NCBI GenBank assembly: GCA_948567375.1 | Contig: OX419760.1 | Coordinates: 13,578,001 to 13,642,000 of the forward strand | DNA length: 64,000 nucleotides | Source: Lunularia cruciata | Lineage: Eukaryota; Streptophyta; Marchantiopsida; Lunulariales; Lunulariaceae | Direction: 5' to 3' | Shown here: positions 24,564 through 35,849 of the stretch, piece after piece | Layout: each line of letters starts with the position of its first letter | How positions within the stretch are numbered: position 1 is the first letter of the stretch | Position numbers and translations under genes: made by a program | The notes under the pieces: generated by a model | The model's database searches: none | Told to the model about the DNA's origin: nothing | Seen by the model: only the letters and a program-made list of their open reading frames with translations

Positions 24564-24960
24564 TCACATCTGCTTTGTGGGTGCGGTAGTATCAGATTCT
24601 ATCTCATGGACATTATGGCTGGCTTGACGATCTTTGGGAAAGGTAGAAAAGTCCTGAAGCGGAAGCAGCGCGAGGGTTTTCATAGATCTGCCTAACTCAG
24701 CAACAAGAGGTCTATCATCAAGCTGTATGGATGGCAGTCCGTTCACCACACCTCAGAATCGCAAACTTATCAAAAGGTCTGTCGAGCTTACTCATCCTGG
24801 AATACTGCAATTTGGCCGGAGATCTGAACCGGATAAGGGTTTTAATTTTCTCCAAGCGAAAAGGGATGTAGACACAGCACCTTAACAGAAGTTGCTCTAA
24901 CAAAAACTCGCAACACGAAGGAAATATTTGTGTTATAGTATATTGGCTGTAGGTGGGCAT
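24564..24960 (-). CDS. Candidate small two-exon gene or decayed gene, unknown
   Basis: An ATG at 24960 opens a frame rich in Leu, Cys and Arg (MPTYSQYTITQIFPSCCEFL onward) to about 24752. There CTGAG|GTGTGG could be a donor. A second frame is open to the TGA at 24564 and reads like protein (SMKTLALLPLQDFSTFPKDR, then HNVHEIESDTT). Joining at a GGCAG acceptor near 24690 would keep frame but imply an intron of only about 60 bases; a frameshifted pseudogene is equally possible. No family is recognised. Confidence 0.2.
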
Positions 24961-25453
24961 CTATCTATATAAAAGAAGTCAGTACATGTTTGTCATGGTA
25001 GGAGATCTCACCGTGCATCGTTTATACATACAGTTACACTATAGGTACAAAGGTAACTGTCTTTCTCTCCTGCGTTATCTTCTGTGCTCTTGATTCATGC
25101 ATGCATATGTTCCCCGCAAGTGCTATGAACGTTAAACATAGTTCTTGTAATCGGATCTGAGATGACGTTCAGAAGGTTTTACTCGAGGCCTAATTTACAG
25201 GTACACAATTGTAAAACACATGGAAAGCTCCAGGTTTTGAAGCGTCATAACCTGTTCTACTCTCTTCCTCACATGGTGTGTGCTTTGTGTTAGCTATAAA
25301 TGCAATGAAGACGATCTAGTTTCCTAAGGCCCTTACAATTTTCCCATCATCCTGAACGGTATAAACCATTTAGTAGCCAATATTGTAGAGTCTAAGAACA
25401 ACTAATAAAACTCTTCAACTAGTTTAAGTTATTATACAACCAAATTTCGAATC

Positions 25454-28195
25454 ATGCGTTATTGTGGGCGATTAGATGAAGTTAAGTTAAGCTCTCAATC
25501 TACTTCCAAATCACAGTCACATGAACTGATCGCTCTAGAAGGTGTTGTTGAGTTCTTCTCACATGCAGATACAATGTTGAAAGAAGTTAGTCGTGAGTTT
25601 CAAAGCACCATTAACTGTCTTCCCAGTGGCCGCACATCTTGGACTACCTTAGCGTTTTGGTGTCAACTTCGCATCCACTTTGAAGAGGTCTTCAAATTGG
25701 ATCTCGTCCCCCCAGTGTGCGCTGGAGCACCGCTCGAGAGTACCAAGGCTGGAAACATGGAGGTAAGATGTTGCAGGTAAGCAAGAACGTTCAATATATA
25801 TGGTTTCACAAGAAACCGAAGTAACTGGAAGTGTCATCTTAGCTAGATCGTTCTTCTTGTCTTGAGGCTTAAAGTCATAGCAACCACCATTCACGCCAGG
25901 ATTGTGACAGAATGCAGTACCTGGAAGAAATCTTCCATTCGAGGCTGAGCATCTGGGCAACCTGTGCCAACAGCGCACCGCACTTTAACTGGTATCTCCT
26001 CAAAGTTTGCCACAGTACAGTATCAAGTTTCTCCTGAACTGTCCTTCCTGTGCAGACGGGAGGAGAGGGAAGTGAGAAATACCAGAATTAACCTACAGCA
26101 TTGGCCGTCCCAGCAGTCCATAAGAATGAAGACGAAGAACTAAAAAATTTCAAGCAAACGAGTGAAATAGCACCGAAAAAGCCACCGTTACTGTGTCATG
26201 TTGGAGTCAGTGCCGAACCTGTGATGGAGAAAAGTCTGTTGGAGAGTATTGTTAGACGTGTCAGACCCGCAGTCTGAAGATTCGTACCAGCTCATGTGGG
26301 AACTGATTGCTTCTGCACAGCCTTCAGTAGGTGAAGGAGGACTCTTGGAGATGTGGATAGGATAATTTGCTTGACATCAGCCAATTTCTACAATCAGGAG
26401 GAGCTTCAGCCAAAGCTGGACTTCGCATCCAGCCTTCATCCGAGTTTGGGTGGTGGTGTGTCTTTAATCATCTTCACTTAGCCTAACACTATACACATTG
26501 TTTGTTAATACCCCCAAGGCTGAACATTTCTGTTGAAGGGTGACCTAAACATTTCCAAGACTAAACCCTAAACATTTCCAAGACTTCTTATACTTCATGG
26601 TGTGAGAAGATGAGAAAATACAAGTGACTTTGTCGTACAGAATCCTAGGAGTCTCGAAGCTAGACATTAACGCGATGGACGCTAAGACTGAGAAAAGATG
26701 TAACGCTTCCGCTAACAGCCCATATGCAGAGATAACTTTTCAGCCATCTTCGTCAGGATCTGGAATGGAACTGACTGTAAGATCATCACCACTGCTTATT
26801 TCACGAACACCCCGCAAGGTTCATGAGCTTGTTCGCCCGATGTCTTTCGGGACGAAACCTAGGTGAGAGCTCAGGCCCTGCTGGAAATTAGTCTGTCAGT
26901 AGATTCACGGAATAGCTTGAAGGGCTTTCTCACTCAATGAAGCCAATCGGGACTAATTAAGAAAGGTACCCTCGGCTTACGACCGTAAGCTGAGGTTTTG
27001 GACCAAAATCCAATGAGTGAGAGAGATTAGTGCGGTCAGTCAATTTGGAGTCAGACAAATGGAGTGAAGACAATTACTGTGATTAGTGCGCGCTTAGACA
27101 ACTGGAGTGACATGAGTGAACGCGGCAGGTGAGTACCCGTAGACCTGATGTGGACAAGAATCTACCAGGTTGAAATTTGCTGTACAGATCACAAACATGA
27201 ACTTTCTCAATACAGAGTGTTTTCATATCCCAGCAGTAACTGGAAAGTTTAAATGCGCGCAGAGTTGTGGAATGGAAGTTGTGGAAGGGGACAAAACTTC
27301 CTTCAGGATGGAATCGTTGACCAAAAGTGCAGAGCACAGTAACCTAGATTAAACATGGAGAATGAACTTTGATGTGACAAAACGCAGAACCGGGACGCCC
27401 AGTTCAGCATTTTATCAGTGAACGCCAATAATGCACAAGATGAGAGACAATACTCTCCAGTGTGATCGCTGCAATATGCACCACGAGTAGCCATTCTTCT
27501 CCTGAAGTGTGTACCGTGAGCCAGACCTTGGTATTGCCAAGTCTGCAACGCCTGCTGGAGGGTTTACTTCAAATGCAGACTACCATCTATCACACCCATC
27601 ATGGCTCAGAGCACATCCCCAACGTGGAATTGGAAACTGTTTTCATGTCAAAGTATATGCGAATTCAAATGACGCAATTCTGGGTAATATCGTCTCCATC
27701 ACTGTAGGTATGAAGACTTCCATGACTTATTCCCACGTTTTGCAGTGATCGTGCTGCCCTACTACCTCAGCGGAGGGCGCTTGTCTGCACTTCGTGACAT
27801 CGACCATTAATACGACACTACTAACGCTGTTTGTTGATCTTGACGTCGCACGCTGACGACAGCAAGATGTACGAAAGACACCTGCTATGAGGCCAGAAAT
27901 AGTACAGATTTCAGTCTACATCGAGACCAGATCAATGCAACACAAAGTGAAAGCAATCCACAGAACGAAGGCAGGACGATGTCCAGCGGCCCGTACCCAA
28001 TTGGTCACATGGTATCGCACGTTTCCACCTACAATCTGCTATGATTCACTACGTGCCAAATCATCTGCAGACGGCAGTCTAAAATCATCACCGTTTGACG
28101 GTAAACCAGTGCACGTGGTAAAGGGCCATGAATCAGAGCACCCTGGGGTCTTCTTCCCTGGGACATCAGCAGGTACCACTCTAAAAGTCTGCTGA
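25454..28195 (+). CDS. Candidate multi-exon gene of unknown family
   Basis: A chain of open segments with fitting splice signals runs along the plus strand. They are: 25454-25762 (ATG, 103 codons, ends ATGGAG|GTAAGA); 26641-26862 (after CGTACAG, ends CCTAG|GTGAGA); a 42-base exon 27087-27128 (ends GGCAG|GTGAGT); 27169-27338 (ends CACA|GTAACC); 27525-27707 (ends GTAG|GTATGA); and 27908 onward. The last piece probably splices near 28000-28075 into a segment ending GVFFPGTSAGTTLKVC and TGA at 28195. Phases agree from 26641 to 27908 and beyond. The link from the first exon (phase 0) to 26641 (phase 2) is missing, so at least one exon at 25.8-26.6 kb is unresolved. The product is polar with scattered Cys and no recognised domain. 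A decayed gene remains possible. Confidence 0.35.
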
Positions 28196-28239
28196 TAAAG
28201 ACCCACTGTAATCAAAAAGTAACGGTGTAGCAAGGTAAT

Positions 28240-29070
28240 TACAATACAAAGAGATCATTCAAACGCAGTGCGTAACTTGCGAGAACCCTGATTCGACGTT
28301 CTTACAGGTGCAAGTACCAACAAGAGCAATCACTAGGAGAATGCAATGAGCGGCGACCCATCTCATGTTTGATCTCCCTTTTGTATCTGAGGATGCTCCC
28401 AGAAGTACCGGTGGGCAGATAACTTACGATTTCGCAAATTGCTTAAAATTCAAACTTAGGGCACAGATTAGCTTCTGAGCCTCCAGATACAGTTTCAATA
28501 GCACGTCGATGGAAGACACAGACCTAATTGCAACTGTGATCAATTATACTCAATGCGGCCACAATATCTACAGTTCAGAATAGCGGACCATTGTAGGAAC
28601 GTAAGCGGCGTTGACGTGAAAAACACGGTAACTGAAGCTCAACTACAAAATTACTCTAGACTTCGTACATAGTCATCAAAACCACAGCCCCTGTCATGGC
28701 AAGCCCAACTTGGCAGCAAGCTAAGAAGGCAACCGGTACCGATGATCATGAGCACTCTAGTATTATGATTTACAGAAAAAAAACCCCATAAGTCAACAAA
28801 TGGGGTGCCTACCATCGCTAGGAAAGAACATCAACTTGGATGTTCGCGCAGGTTGCCTGCTTATGTCAACATCACTGTAGCCTCCAGTCCATTTTAGGGC
28901 AAACCAAGAACCAGACAGCATTAAGCTCTTAATAGAAAATAATCGTCGTGCACCAGTTTCAGCTAAGCGCATACAAGTATTAGCGTTTATACGGACAAGA
29001 GGAGGCTGTCTCCATATACCTCAGAAAACTGGACCACATGGCCCTGTTCCTCAGGGAAGTCCGATCTATG
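28240..29070. other. Spacer between the candidate + gene and eIF1A
   Basis: The spacer probably contains the converging 3' untranslated regions of the two neighbours. I see no coding segment. A short A-run with CCCC (28770-28785) is the only low-complexity patch. Confidence 0.45.
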
Positions 29071-29076
29071 AAGCGC

Positions 29077-29514
29077 CTATATCCTGTCGATATCTTCGTC
29101 CTCAAACTCGATGTAGTCATCACCCTCCCCATCTTCATCATCGTCCATACCACCAGCGATACCCTCGTTGAGACGCACGTTATCAGGCAGCTCACCGTAA
29201 GCCTTCAATAACCTAGCCTCATCGGGTTGATACTTCAGAATCACATCCGCCTTATCATCTTGGTAGTCTCGCAGACCAACGAGGATGATATCGCCAGACG
29301 CAATCCACACCTTTTTGTGCATCTTCCCTCGAATATGACACAATCGCTTGGTCCCGTCTATGCAGAGGGCTTCACAACGACCGTTTCCCAGCATGCGCAA
29401 CACCTGTGCATACTCCTGACCGTCTTCCTTAAAAACCAGCTCTCGCTTCTCATCCTCCGCCTCGTTCTTTCCTCTCTTGCGATTCTTTCCTCCCTTTCCT
29501 TTGTTCTTCGGCAT
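29077..29514 (-). CDS. eIF1A: Translation initiation factor eIF1A, intact and intronless in the coding part
   Basis: The ATG at 29514 opens 145 codons, the normal length of plant eIF1A. The order is complete. The basic N-terminal tail is [20 protein letters not shown]. The OB-fold (about residues 22-95) contains [35 protein letters not shown] and [20 protein letters not shown] helical part follows with [13 protein letters not shown] and NEGIAGG, and the acidic tail ends in [13 protein letters not shown]. The factor binds the 40S subunit A site and works with eIF1 and eIF5B in scanning and subunit joining in the cytoplasm. Two codons upstream (GTG AAC) are also in frame but lack ATG, so 29514 is the start. 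No disabling change is seen; this is the clearest host gene in the window. Confidence 0.97.
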   Translation of the reverse strand: MPKNKGKGGKNRKRGKNEAEDEKRELVFKEDGQEYAQVLRMLGNGRCEALCIDGTKRLCHIRGKMHKKVWIASGDIILVGLRDYQDDKADVILKYQPDEARLLKAYGELPDNVRLNEGIAGGMDDDEDGEGDDYIEFEDEDIDRI

Positions 29515-30090
29515 GTTCACAAACTACTCTTCCCTCAAGCACTTTCCCGAGCTTACCGAAAGCTCAACCAACCTCCAAATCAACGCACACAACAAACCAC
29601 GAGCAACAACAAAATTCCTAACAGAGAACGAAAGAGAAAGGGATACACGCCTCCAGGCAAGCGAGCGACTCAAATCCACCACAACCCGAGAACTTCACAC
29701 GCAGGCGTGCTTATGAAATCCTCGTGGGGTGGCCACGCCCCGCACCTGAAGATGGGTGCAAAAGGACTAGACCCTCCCAAATGCCTGACCACGTACCCCA
29801 GTGAAGCTGCCTCCTCCTTCCTTCCCCCTTCGCCTCACCGGACAACGCAGGAGACTTGAAGCACAAGACAGAACTTGCTCTAGGGCAGAGCCTCAAACCA
29901 CCCAAACCCGTCCGATTCTCCACATGTGAATCATCTGGTCCACCTTCGCTGCACCATGACTGTGGTTAGGGCGACCAGACACGCGTCCGAACTATCCTGC
30001 CCCCTTCCCTCTGACTTTGGTACGCGGCCGGATCATCATATCGGGCCACGAAATATGCTTTACAATGCTAGGACGAGTATATGGTATCAA
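29515..30090. other. Upstream region of eIF1A
   Basis: This stretch holds the 5' untranslated region and presumably the promoter. It is GC-richer than the surrounding DNA. A 210-codon plus-strand frame overlapping eIF1A and this region is antisense and reads as low-quality protein, so it is not called. Confidence 0.5.
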
Positions 30091-30094
30091 CGGG

Positions 30095-30165
30095 AAAGGG
30101 CGACCGCGTAGACAACACGAAGGATAGGAAGACCCCATCAAGCCGTACAAGGGTGAGACAAAATA
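30095..30165 (-). repeat. Short LINE 3'-end fragment
   Basis: GACCGCGTAGACAACACGAAGGAT, GGAAGACCCCATCAAGCCGT and ACAAGGGTGAGACAAAA match the extreme 3' end of the LINE family. Only about 70 bases are present and the palindrome is missing, so this is a very short truncated insertion next to eIF1A. Confidence 0.6.
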
Positions 30166-30529
30166 GATATCAGTACAGGATTTGATTTGCATTTTGTACC
30201 CAGCGTTGTTCGCCAATTTCCCCAACTCTGCTGTTTCTTGGACCTTACGCGTACGAGATGCGGTTCGTTTCCCATATCCACTTTTACTTATGATCCTTAA
30301 TGGTTCTACCAAATAGGCACTCGACCAAATTATTCCGTCCGTGAAAGTATACAGTGCAAATGTACAAATATACAAAATATAGATCTAGATACTCCTATGT
30401 TCCCAACTATAGCTCTCTTGGTCTTTTTAGGAAATAGAGAATTGATATTTATATAGCCTTTTTTATATTTTTATACTCCACTTTCAACCCAATGAGAAAG
30501 GCAACAGTTTGTGACATTAAGGAGAAAGA

Positions 30530-33500
30530 GGAGACTGCGAAGGAAAAACGAAGGATGGGAAGACCCCATCAAGCCGCACAAGGGAGAGACAGAAAAAGTA
30601 ACATGGGGCTAAGCCCCAATAGAGTCTATATGAGAAATAAGGAAGACTAGAATACCCCATCAGACCGTACCAGGCAAAGACGAGGGGGTCTTAAAAATGG
30701 GGCTAAGCCCATGTAGAATCAGCAAGAAGAATCTGAGCTATGCAAGTAGTACTATCTGCATCCAAGCTGAGCATTTGAAGAAGCATCACTAGTGTTATTG
30801 CTCCTCTATGGATTGCACCAACCAATGCTCTTTGTAGAGCAATGGACACACGTTGTCTAAAATAGACGGTGGAATATGAGAATGAGAGTAATACCTCTTA
30901 CATCTAGAATGATATGCCCTCGTGCATTCTCGGACAAATGTGTGTCAAATGCCATATCCATCACTCCATATAACTCCAAGGCTAGAGGAACATAGAGGTG
31001 ATATTGTTACATACTCCTGTACTTGGAGACCTTGCTTGTTGTCGCTCCCCTTGCTGCCCATCCAAGAGGATGGGTGCTCACTCCTTTTGACACCACATTA
31101 TGTGTAGTGTATGTAACCATAATATACACTATTGTCATCTAATCATCTCGGACCAAGTAGAAGTCTTCCTTGACTCATGTCGTTAGCAAAGCATACCAAC
31201 ACTCCCTCCAAGCAAGGTTTCCACTCTCTTGTGCCATAGCAAACACTATATCCTTGATAGCATCATGGATAGTTCTCCTCTATCCTCCAAAAAGACACCA
31301 TGTCATGTGGACCATTGTTGCATCTAATGTAGAACCACATTCACAAGTGAGTAATGAAGATGGCTAGACCAAACTTATGAGGAACCTCATTGTTGTAGAG
31401 AAAGTAATTGGTGTAAGTTGGAATGCCCTGATGCACGATCGAGCTAGGATCCAAGAGCTTGCATCCTTACTAGAGTAAGAGCAAAGATGTGCTTGAATAG
31501 CACAAGGAATGGATGAGTCAAGAGAGATTGTAATGTAAGTTAATGTTGTAGTGCTATCAAGGAAGATTGCAAACCTCTAGTTCAATCTGACAATAGGGCA
31601 ATAAAGGATGGAAGGTCTTCTCATGCCTTTGGAAATATACCATCTCTTGTTTGCCGCAATAACACTTAGAGATAAAAAGACCCCTTTTCCACCTTGGTCA
31701 CATTTGTCTCCAAGACTAGCCTATCAACAACCACAAAATGGAAGGAAAGTAGAGGTGTCGAGAGAGCTCCACTACCCAAAAATGTTATAAGGGTCATCTC
31801 TTCCATAGATAGTAGGCCTATCCTTTTGCACAAGATCAATAGAGATGTCCATCTACATGCCAAATCTCCTATCACACACTCAAATGTCCTTGGTCCAAGG
31901 ATATCACCAAAGACACCCATAATCCTCCTATCAAACGCACTCAAACATGATAAGAAGGTCATAGAAAGGAGAACCGTGCAAAGAAGGTAGGTTGGTCTAT
32001 GGGCAATACTAGAGGAAAGCATACCAAATGCCTCTTGTGGAGCTACTAATAAAAGGAGGTCATTCACATGAAGAATATCTTCTACAAGGGTTGCGTTTAA
32101 GAAGTGTTGTTGTGTTTGTGGTTTGTGTAGCCCATGAAAAATTAATTGGTGTGGTTTATCTCCATAAAGATGGAGTAGATTGTATGACGGATCCCACGGT
32201 TGAGCTATTGCCATGTCAGTAATTGATGTATGTGTATACAATTGGCCACATGGATTTTGGTCTTGTCTTTTTTGAGTGCTCTTATGTATATAGGTGGTGG
32301 AGAGAGAGAAGAAGGTGTGTTTTAGTTTGAAGAGTCTCAAGTGAAAGAAGGACGTTGGGAGTGAGAGTTGTAGTAGAGAGCAAAAATTAGAGTGTGGGAG
32401 GAAAATTTGAGTAGGAGATGTCCCATGCTCCCAATTTTCCGCTCCCAATTTGCCACTCTCAAATCCTTTTCTCATTAGGCTTCATATTCTACACCATGAT
32501 GGATTACAAGATTGGATGGTGGCACGTTTTGGGGTGGTATCCACGAAGTCAATGATAGAAAACCTAGATATTATTGTCTTTTTGGTGCTTACTTACAAGC
32601 AAGTGTAGGACTTGACAATCTATGTGCTCTTGTAGATAGAAATTAGCTCAATTTTGCTCATGAGTTTCAAGGTGGAGTTGTGGGGTCCACTTGTCAAAAA
32701 GTGAAGAGGCTAAATGACAAAATTGCAAGAGATTGGGTTCCAAGAGAGGAATTTAGGAATTTTTAAACCATCAAAGGAGTTTGAGGAGGGCATTTAAGGA
32801 GAGAAGAAAATGGATAGAGAGAAGAGTTGACATGCTAAATTTGGAGACTAGAATAAAGTGATTGAGCTAATTTTTTGGGAGATATGATTGATTGAATCAA
32901 GGGTACCCAAGAGTACAAAATAGATGATTTAGAGAGCTTCATGAAACATCTTCATGATTTGTTAGTTGGGTTGGAAAGTTGTCAAAGTGCTTGTATTGCT
33001 TAGCTTAAGAAATTTTAGGGTTTGATCAATCTTGAATCAAATAAGGCCAACTGAAGTTGGAGCTTTGGAAAGTGAGGAGTTGGAGATGAGATGCTAATCA
33101 GGTTTGAAGATTTGGTTACTCCTAAAGTTGTGGTATGAATCACCTTATGAAAATCTCTAGTATTGTTGGAGGTTGAAGGTTGCACTTCTATGCAATGGTT
33201 TCATGTGAATTACTCAAATAGGTAATTCATGGTCTTAAATCAAGCATACTTGGGTCTATAGAGCTCACAAGTTAGCCCAGCTCAAGAAGTGATCCATATC
33301 TAGGGTTTGGGGTTGGATTAGGGTACTAAAATTTACAAAGGTTTAGAGAAGAGCACAAATAGCTACTATGTGAAAAGTTTTGTTGAATTTTTGGGTCCAT
33401 GGAGAGTGAGGGCTAATACAACAAACTCTACTAAAAATACTATAGTAAGCTCGGTAGAGTATTTTTATCTTTTATCATGATTGAGTGTCAATTCTTCTAT

Positions 33501-35172
33501 TTGTGTGTTTATGATTGAGGATTTTAGGTTATTGGAGTTTTTTTTAAGGCTTAAGTGCATCTTTGATCTAGAAATCTAGGGAAAGCTACCCAAAACCATG
33601 AGCAAACCCTAAATTGAGGATTTCAAAATTAAGGTGAAAATTATAGAAAATTGGCCAAGTTTGAGAGCTTGTCAAGGGAGCTGTAGTGATCAGATTGTGT
33701 CTTATTTTATATCATTGGAAAACTTATCTCACAAGCTTCCATTGAATTCTAGAACATTGGAATAAAAATCACAAAGAGAAAGTTATGCTCATCTAAGTTT
33801 CAGAGTATTTTCCAGATCAAAAAGACATAAGATTACCCCACTTGGAGTACAAATTGGTTGAAGGCAAAGTACATATTGGAAGAAGCTTGGAGTACAAGTT
33901 GAAATTAGCTTGATGACAAAGCAAGAAGGCTCTGAAGCTCAATTCTAACAAAAAGCACAGAGGGTTGTTGTTGAATTCTTGTGATTGGATCTTCTTTGTG
34001 CTTGCATGCTTGTTTGTATGCCCATTTGATTTGGATTGGTGTGTGGGCATTGCATTTAGGTTCTTCCCTTCTAGGAGTGTTGTGTATTTCTCCTTGGTAA
34101 TGTTGGAAGTGATGACCAACAGACCAAGAGTCCGTGTTATGATGACAAGTTAGGTTGCCCATTACTACCCTACCCGATAATAAGGATACCAAAGCCTAAA
34201 ATGAAGGGTTCAACTAGTTGGGTTCAACACATGCTCAAACTAGTAGGGATAGGTTTATTTACAACCTTTGATCTATAGGTTCCATAGCTAGGCATCTTGT
34301 GTGTTCTTAAAGAGAGAAAAGAAAAGTATGACAACATGTGGTAAAATCCTTGGATCCTACTTGCACTCCAAGAATACATAAGTCATATCTAGATGTGATA
34401 CACCTCTTTGGAAGTCGGAGTGAAGAGGAAAGTGAATACCTAAAGGTAACCATGCTCTACACTTTGACACCTTGACTCTCAAGCCTACAAGATGAAGCTC
34501 AATAGCCAAGTGGTCAAAGGCCTGCCTAATCTGATTTACAAGACCCACAATGTGTGTATCTTCTACCAAGGAAGGAAAACACAACTTGGCATGGCCAAAG
34601 TAATAGATAAGCGGGCTCTAAAGTAAGCCATGGCAAATAAAGGTCCCCTAAAGAATCTCCTTCTTGTGCATCAACAACTGACTCTAAGACAATGATTCCC
34701 TCTTATGAGAAACCTTGTTGGTAATAAAGAGAAGAAGGAGAGCCATAGAAAGATCACACAAAAGGAATAAGACTCACCAAGGATCCACCTGCCTCCCTAA
34801 GCTCTCTAAAGATGGATGCATGTGAGATACTATTAAAAGTATTCTCAACATTTACATATAAAAGAACCCACTAGAGGTGGATATCTAAGAATGCTCTAAT
34901 GCCTACAAATATAGCCTCCCAACCTTTGGGTGTAGTAATTCCAAATTGATATAGACTAAGGTGTTATCAAAAGTAAGAATGATGCTAAGGGACAATGGTG
35001 TGGCTAACAAGATGCAAAAAGACCTCCCCAATAGCAATTGGTCTAATGAATCCCATACTCTTCTCCATTGCAAGAAGCCAACTAGCACCTCACATCCAAT
35101 TAATTGATCTAGGAATCTCTCTCCTTATTATTGCTACAACCGCCTAAAATAGCTCAATAAAACCACTAGAGG
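30530..35172 (-). mobile_element. LINE copy 3, split by a 2.2-kb insertion and truncated by Gypsy B1
   Basis: On the minus strand this copy has the 3' module (30530-30850, itself duplicated at 30643-30725), the endonuclease region (about 30900-31400), the RT thumb (31600-32105) and, after an insertion, the RT palm and fingers (34340-35172). DTHIVG, LHLVGLRVKVSKCRAW and FGMLSSSIAHRPT match LINE copy 1. The frame is broken many times. The coding sequence stops at 35172, where the LTR of B1 begins. A short continuation that aligns with copy 1 resumes at 45809 after B1, which shows that B1 landed inside this copy. Confidence 0.75.
32108..34336. mobile_element. 2.2-kb TG...CA insertion inside LINE copy 3, possible solo LTR
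   Basis: LINE copy 1 reads straight through AAGAAGCGTGTGCCAAAATCC near 1975-1997. In copy 3 the same place is opened by 2.2 kb that start TGTTGTGTTTGTGG and end TATGACAACA, so the ends form TGTTGT...ACAACA. No coding part is recognised. A TATA-like CTTATGTATATAGG occurs near 32282. A clean TSD is not visible (AGTGT against TGTGG at the ends), so the precise edges are uncertain. The ends suggest a long solo LTR; a non-autonomous element is the alternative. Confidence 0.5.
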
Positions 35173-35582
35173 TGTAACAATATGGAGTTTAGCAATGAAT
35201 TTAGTTAGGGCTAACAAAGTAGAAAATAGGACAAATTAACCTAGAATATTCCAAAAGCATCTAAGAAGCTTCTTGGGAATTTTTAGGGTTAGCTTAGCTT
35301 GTGGCCCAAGTAGGTAGTTTCTAGAAGCTTCCAACTAGCTTAGCTTGCATGCCAAGTAAGCACTTCTAGAAGGAAACTTCTTGAGAAGCTTCTCTATTAA
35401 CTTGGCTTACACTCCAAGAAAGTGGCTTAAGGAAGCTTCTTGAGAAGCTTCTTAACGCCTTGTATAATGCCTATAAATACCAAAGCCAAAGCTCATGCTA
35501 GGCATTTGGAGTTTCCCAAACTCAAGTGTCCCAATATGATCTTCTATTCTATTATTTTTCTCTTTGGTCTTGATCTTTTACA
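35173..35582 (+). repeat. 5' LTR of B1
   Basis: Begins TGTAACAATATGGAG and ends GATCTTTTACA, the B-family termini also seen at 54892, 60038 and, reversed, at 46261 and 62626. It contains the family's repeated AAGCTTCTTGAGAAGCTTCT-type palindromic strings. Confidence 0.8.
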
Positions 35583-35583
35583 T

Positions 35584-35595
35584 TGGTATCATAGC
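35584..35595 (+). promoter_or_regulatory. Primer-binding site of B1
   Basis: TGGTATCATAGC lies two bases after the LTR and differs by one base from TGGTATCAGAGC, the complement of the initiator tRNA-Met 3' end used by many plant LTR elements. Confidence 0.8.
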
Positions 35596-35849
35596 ATGAA
35601 TGGGATGGATGGAATGTATGGACCACTAAATCCATTTTCACCAAACCATTGGGATTTTTGTGTCTAGGTACTACCCAAGCATCACTTCACATAGTTAATC
35701 ACCTCATATTTTGGGCAAATTTTTTTATATGCAGTCACCTTGTCCAAGGAACCCTTGATACTTCTGGTTGTAACTTATGGAGGACAGTGGATGTGTTGCA
35801 TCTATATGTTAATAAATAAGATAAACTGGAAGTAGTGTGATAGAGTAGT

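Noticed and set aside
26226..26365. Protein-like frame (SEDSYQLMWELIASAQPSV) as an exon of the + gene
   Set aside because: No donor of the phase needed to join the next exon is present; it stays unresolved and may lie in an intron.
29227..29859. 210-codon plus-strand frame overlapping eIF1A
   Set aside because: It is antisense to the conserved eIF1A coding sequence and its start lies inside it; the protein text has no domain-like character.
31666..32475. 269-codon minus-strand frame
   Set aside because: The first part comes from the TG...CA insertion and the rest is LINE RT, so the frame is a chance fusion across an insertion junction and not a gene.
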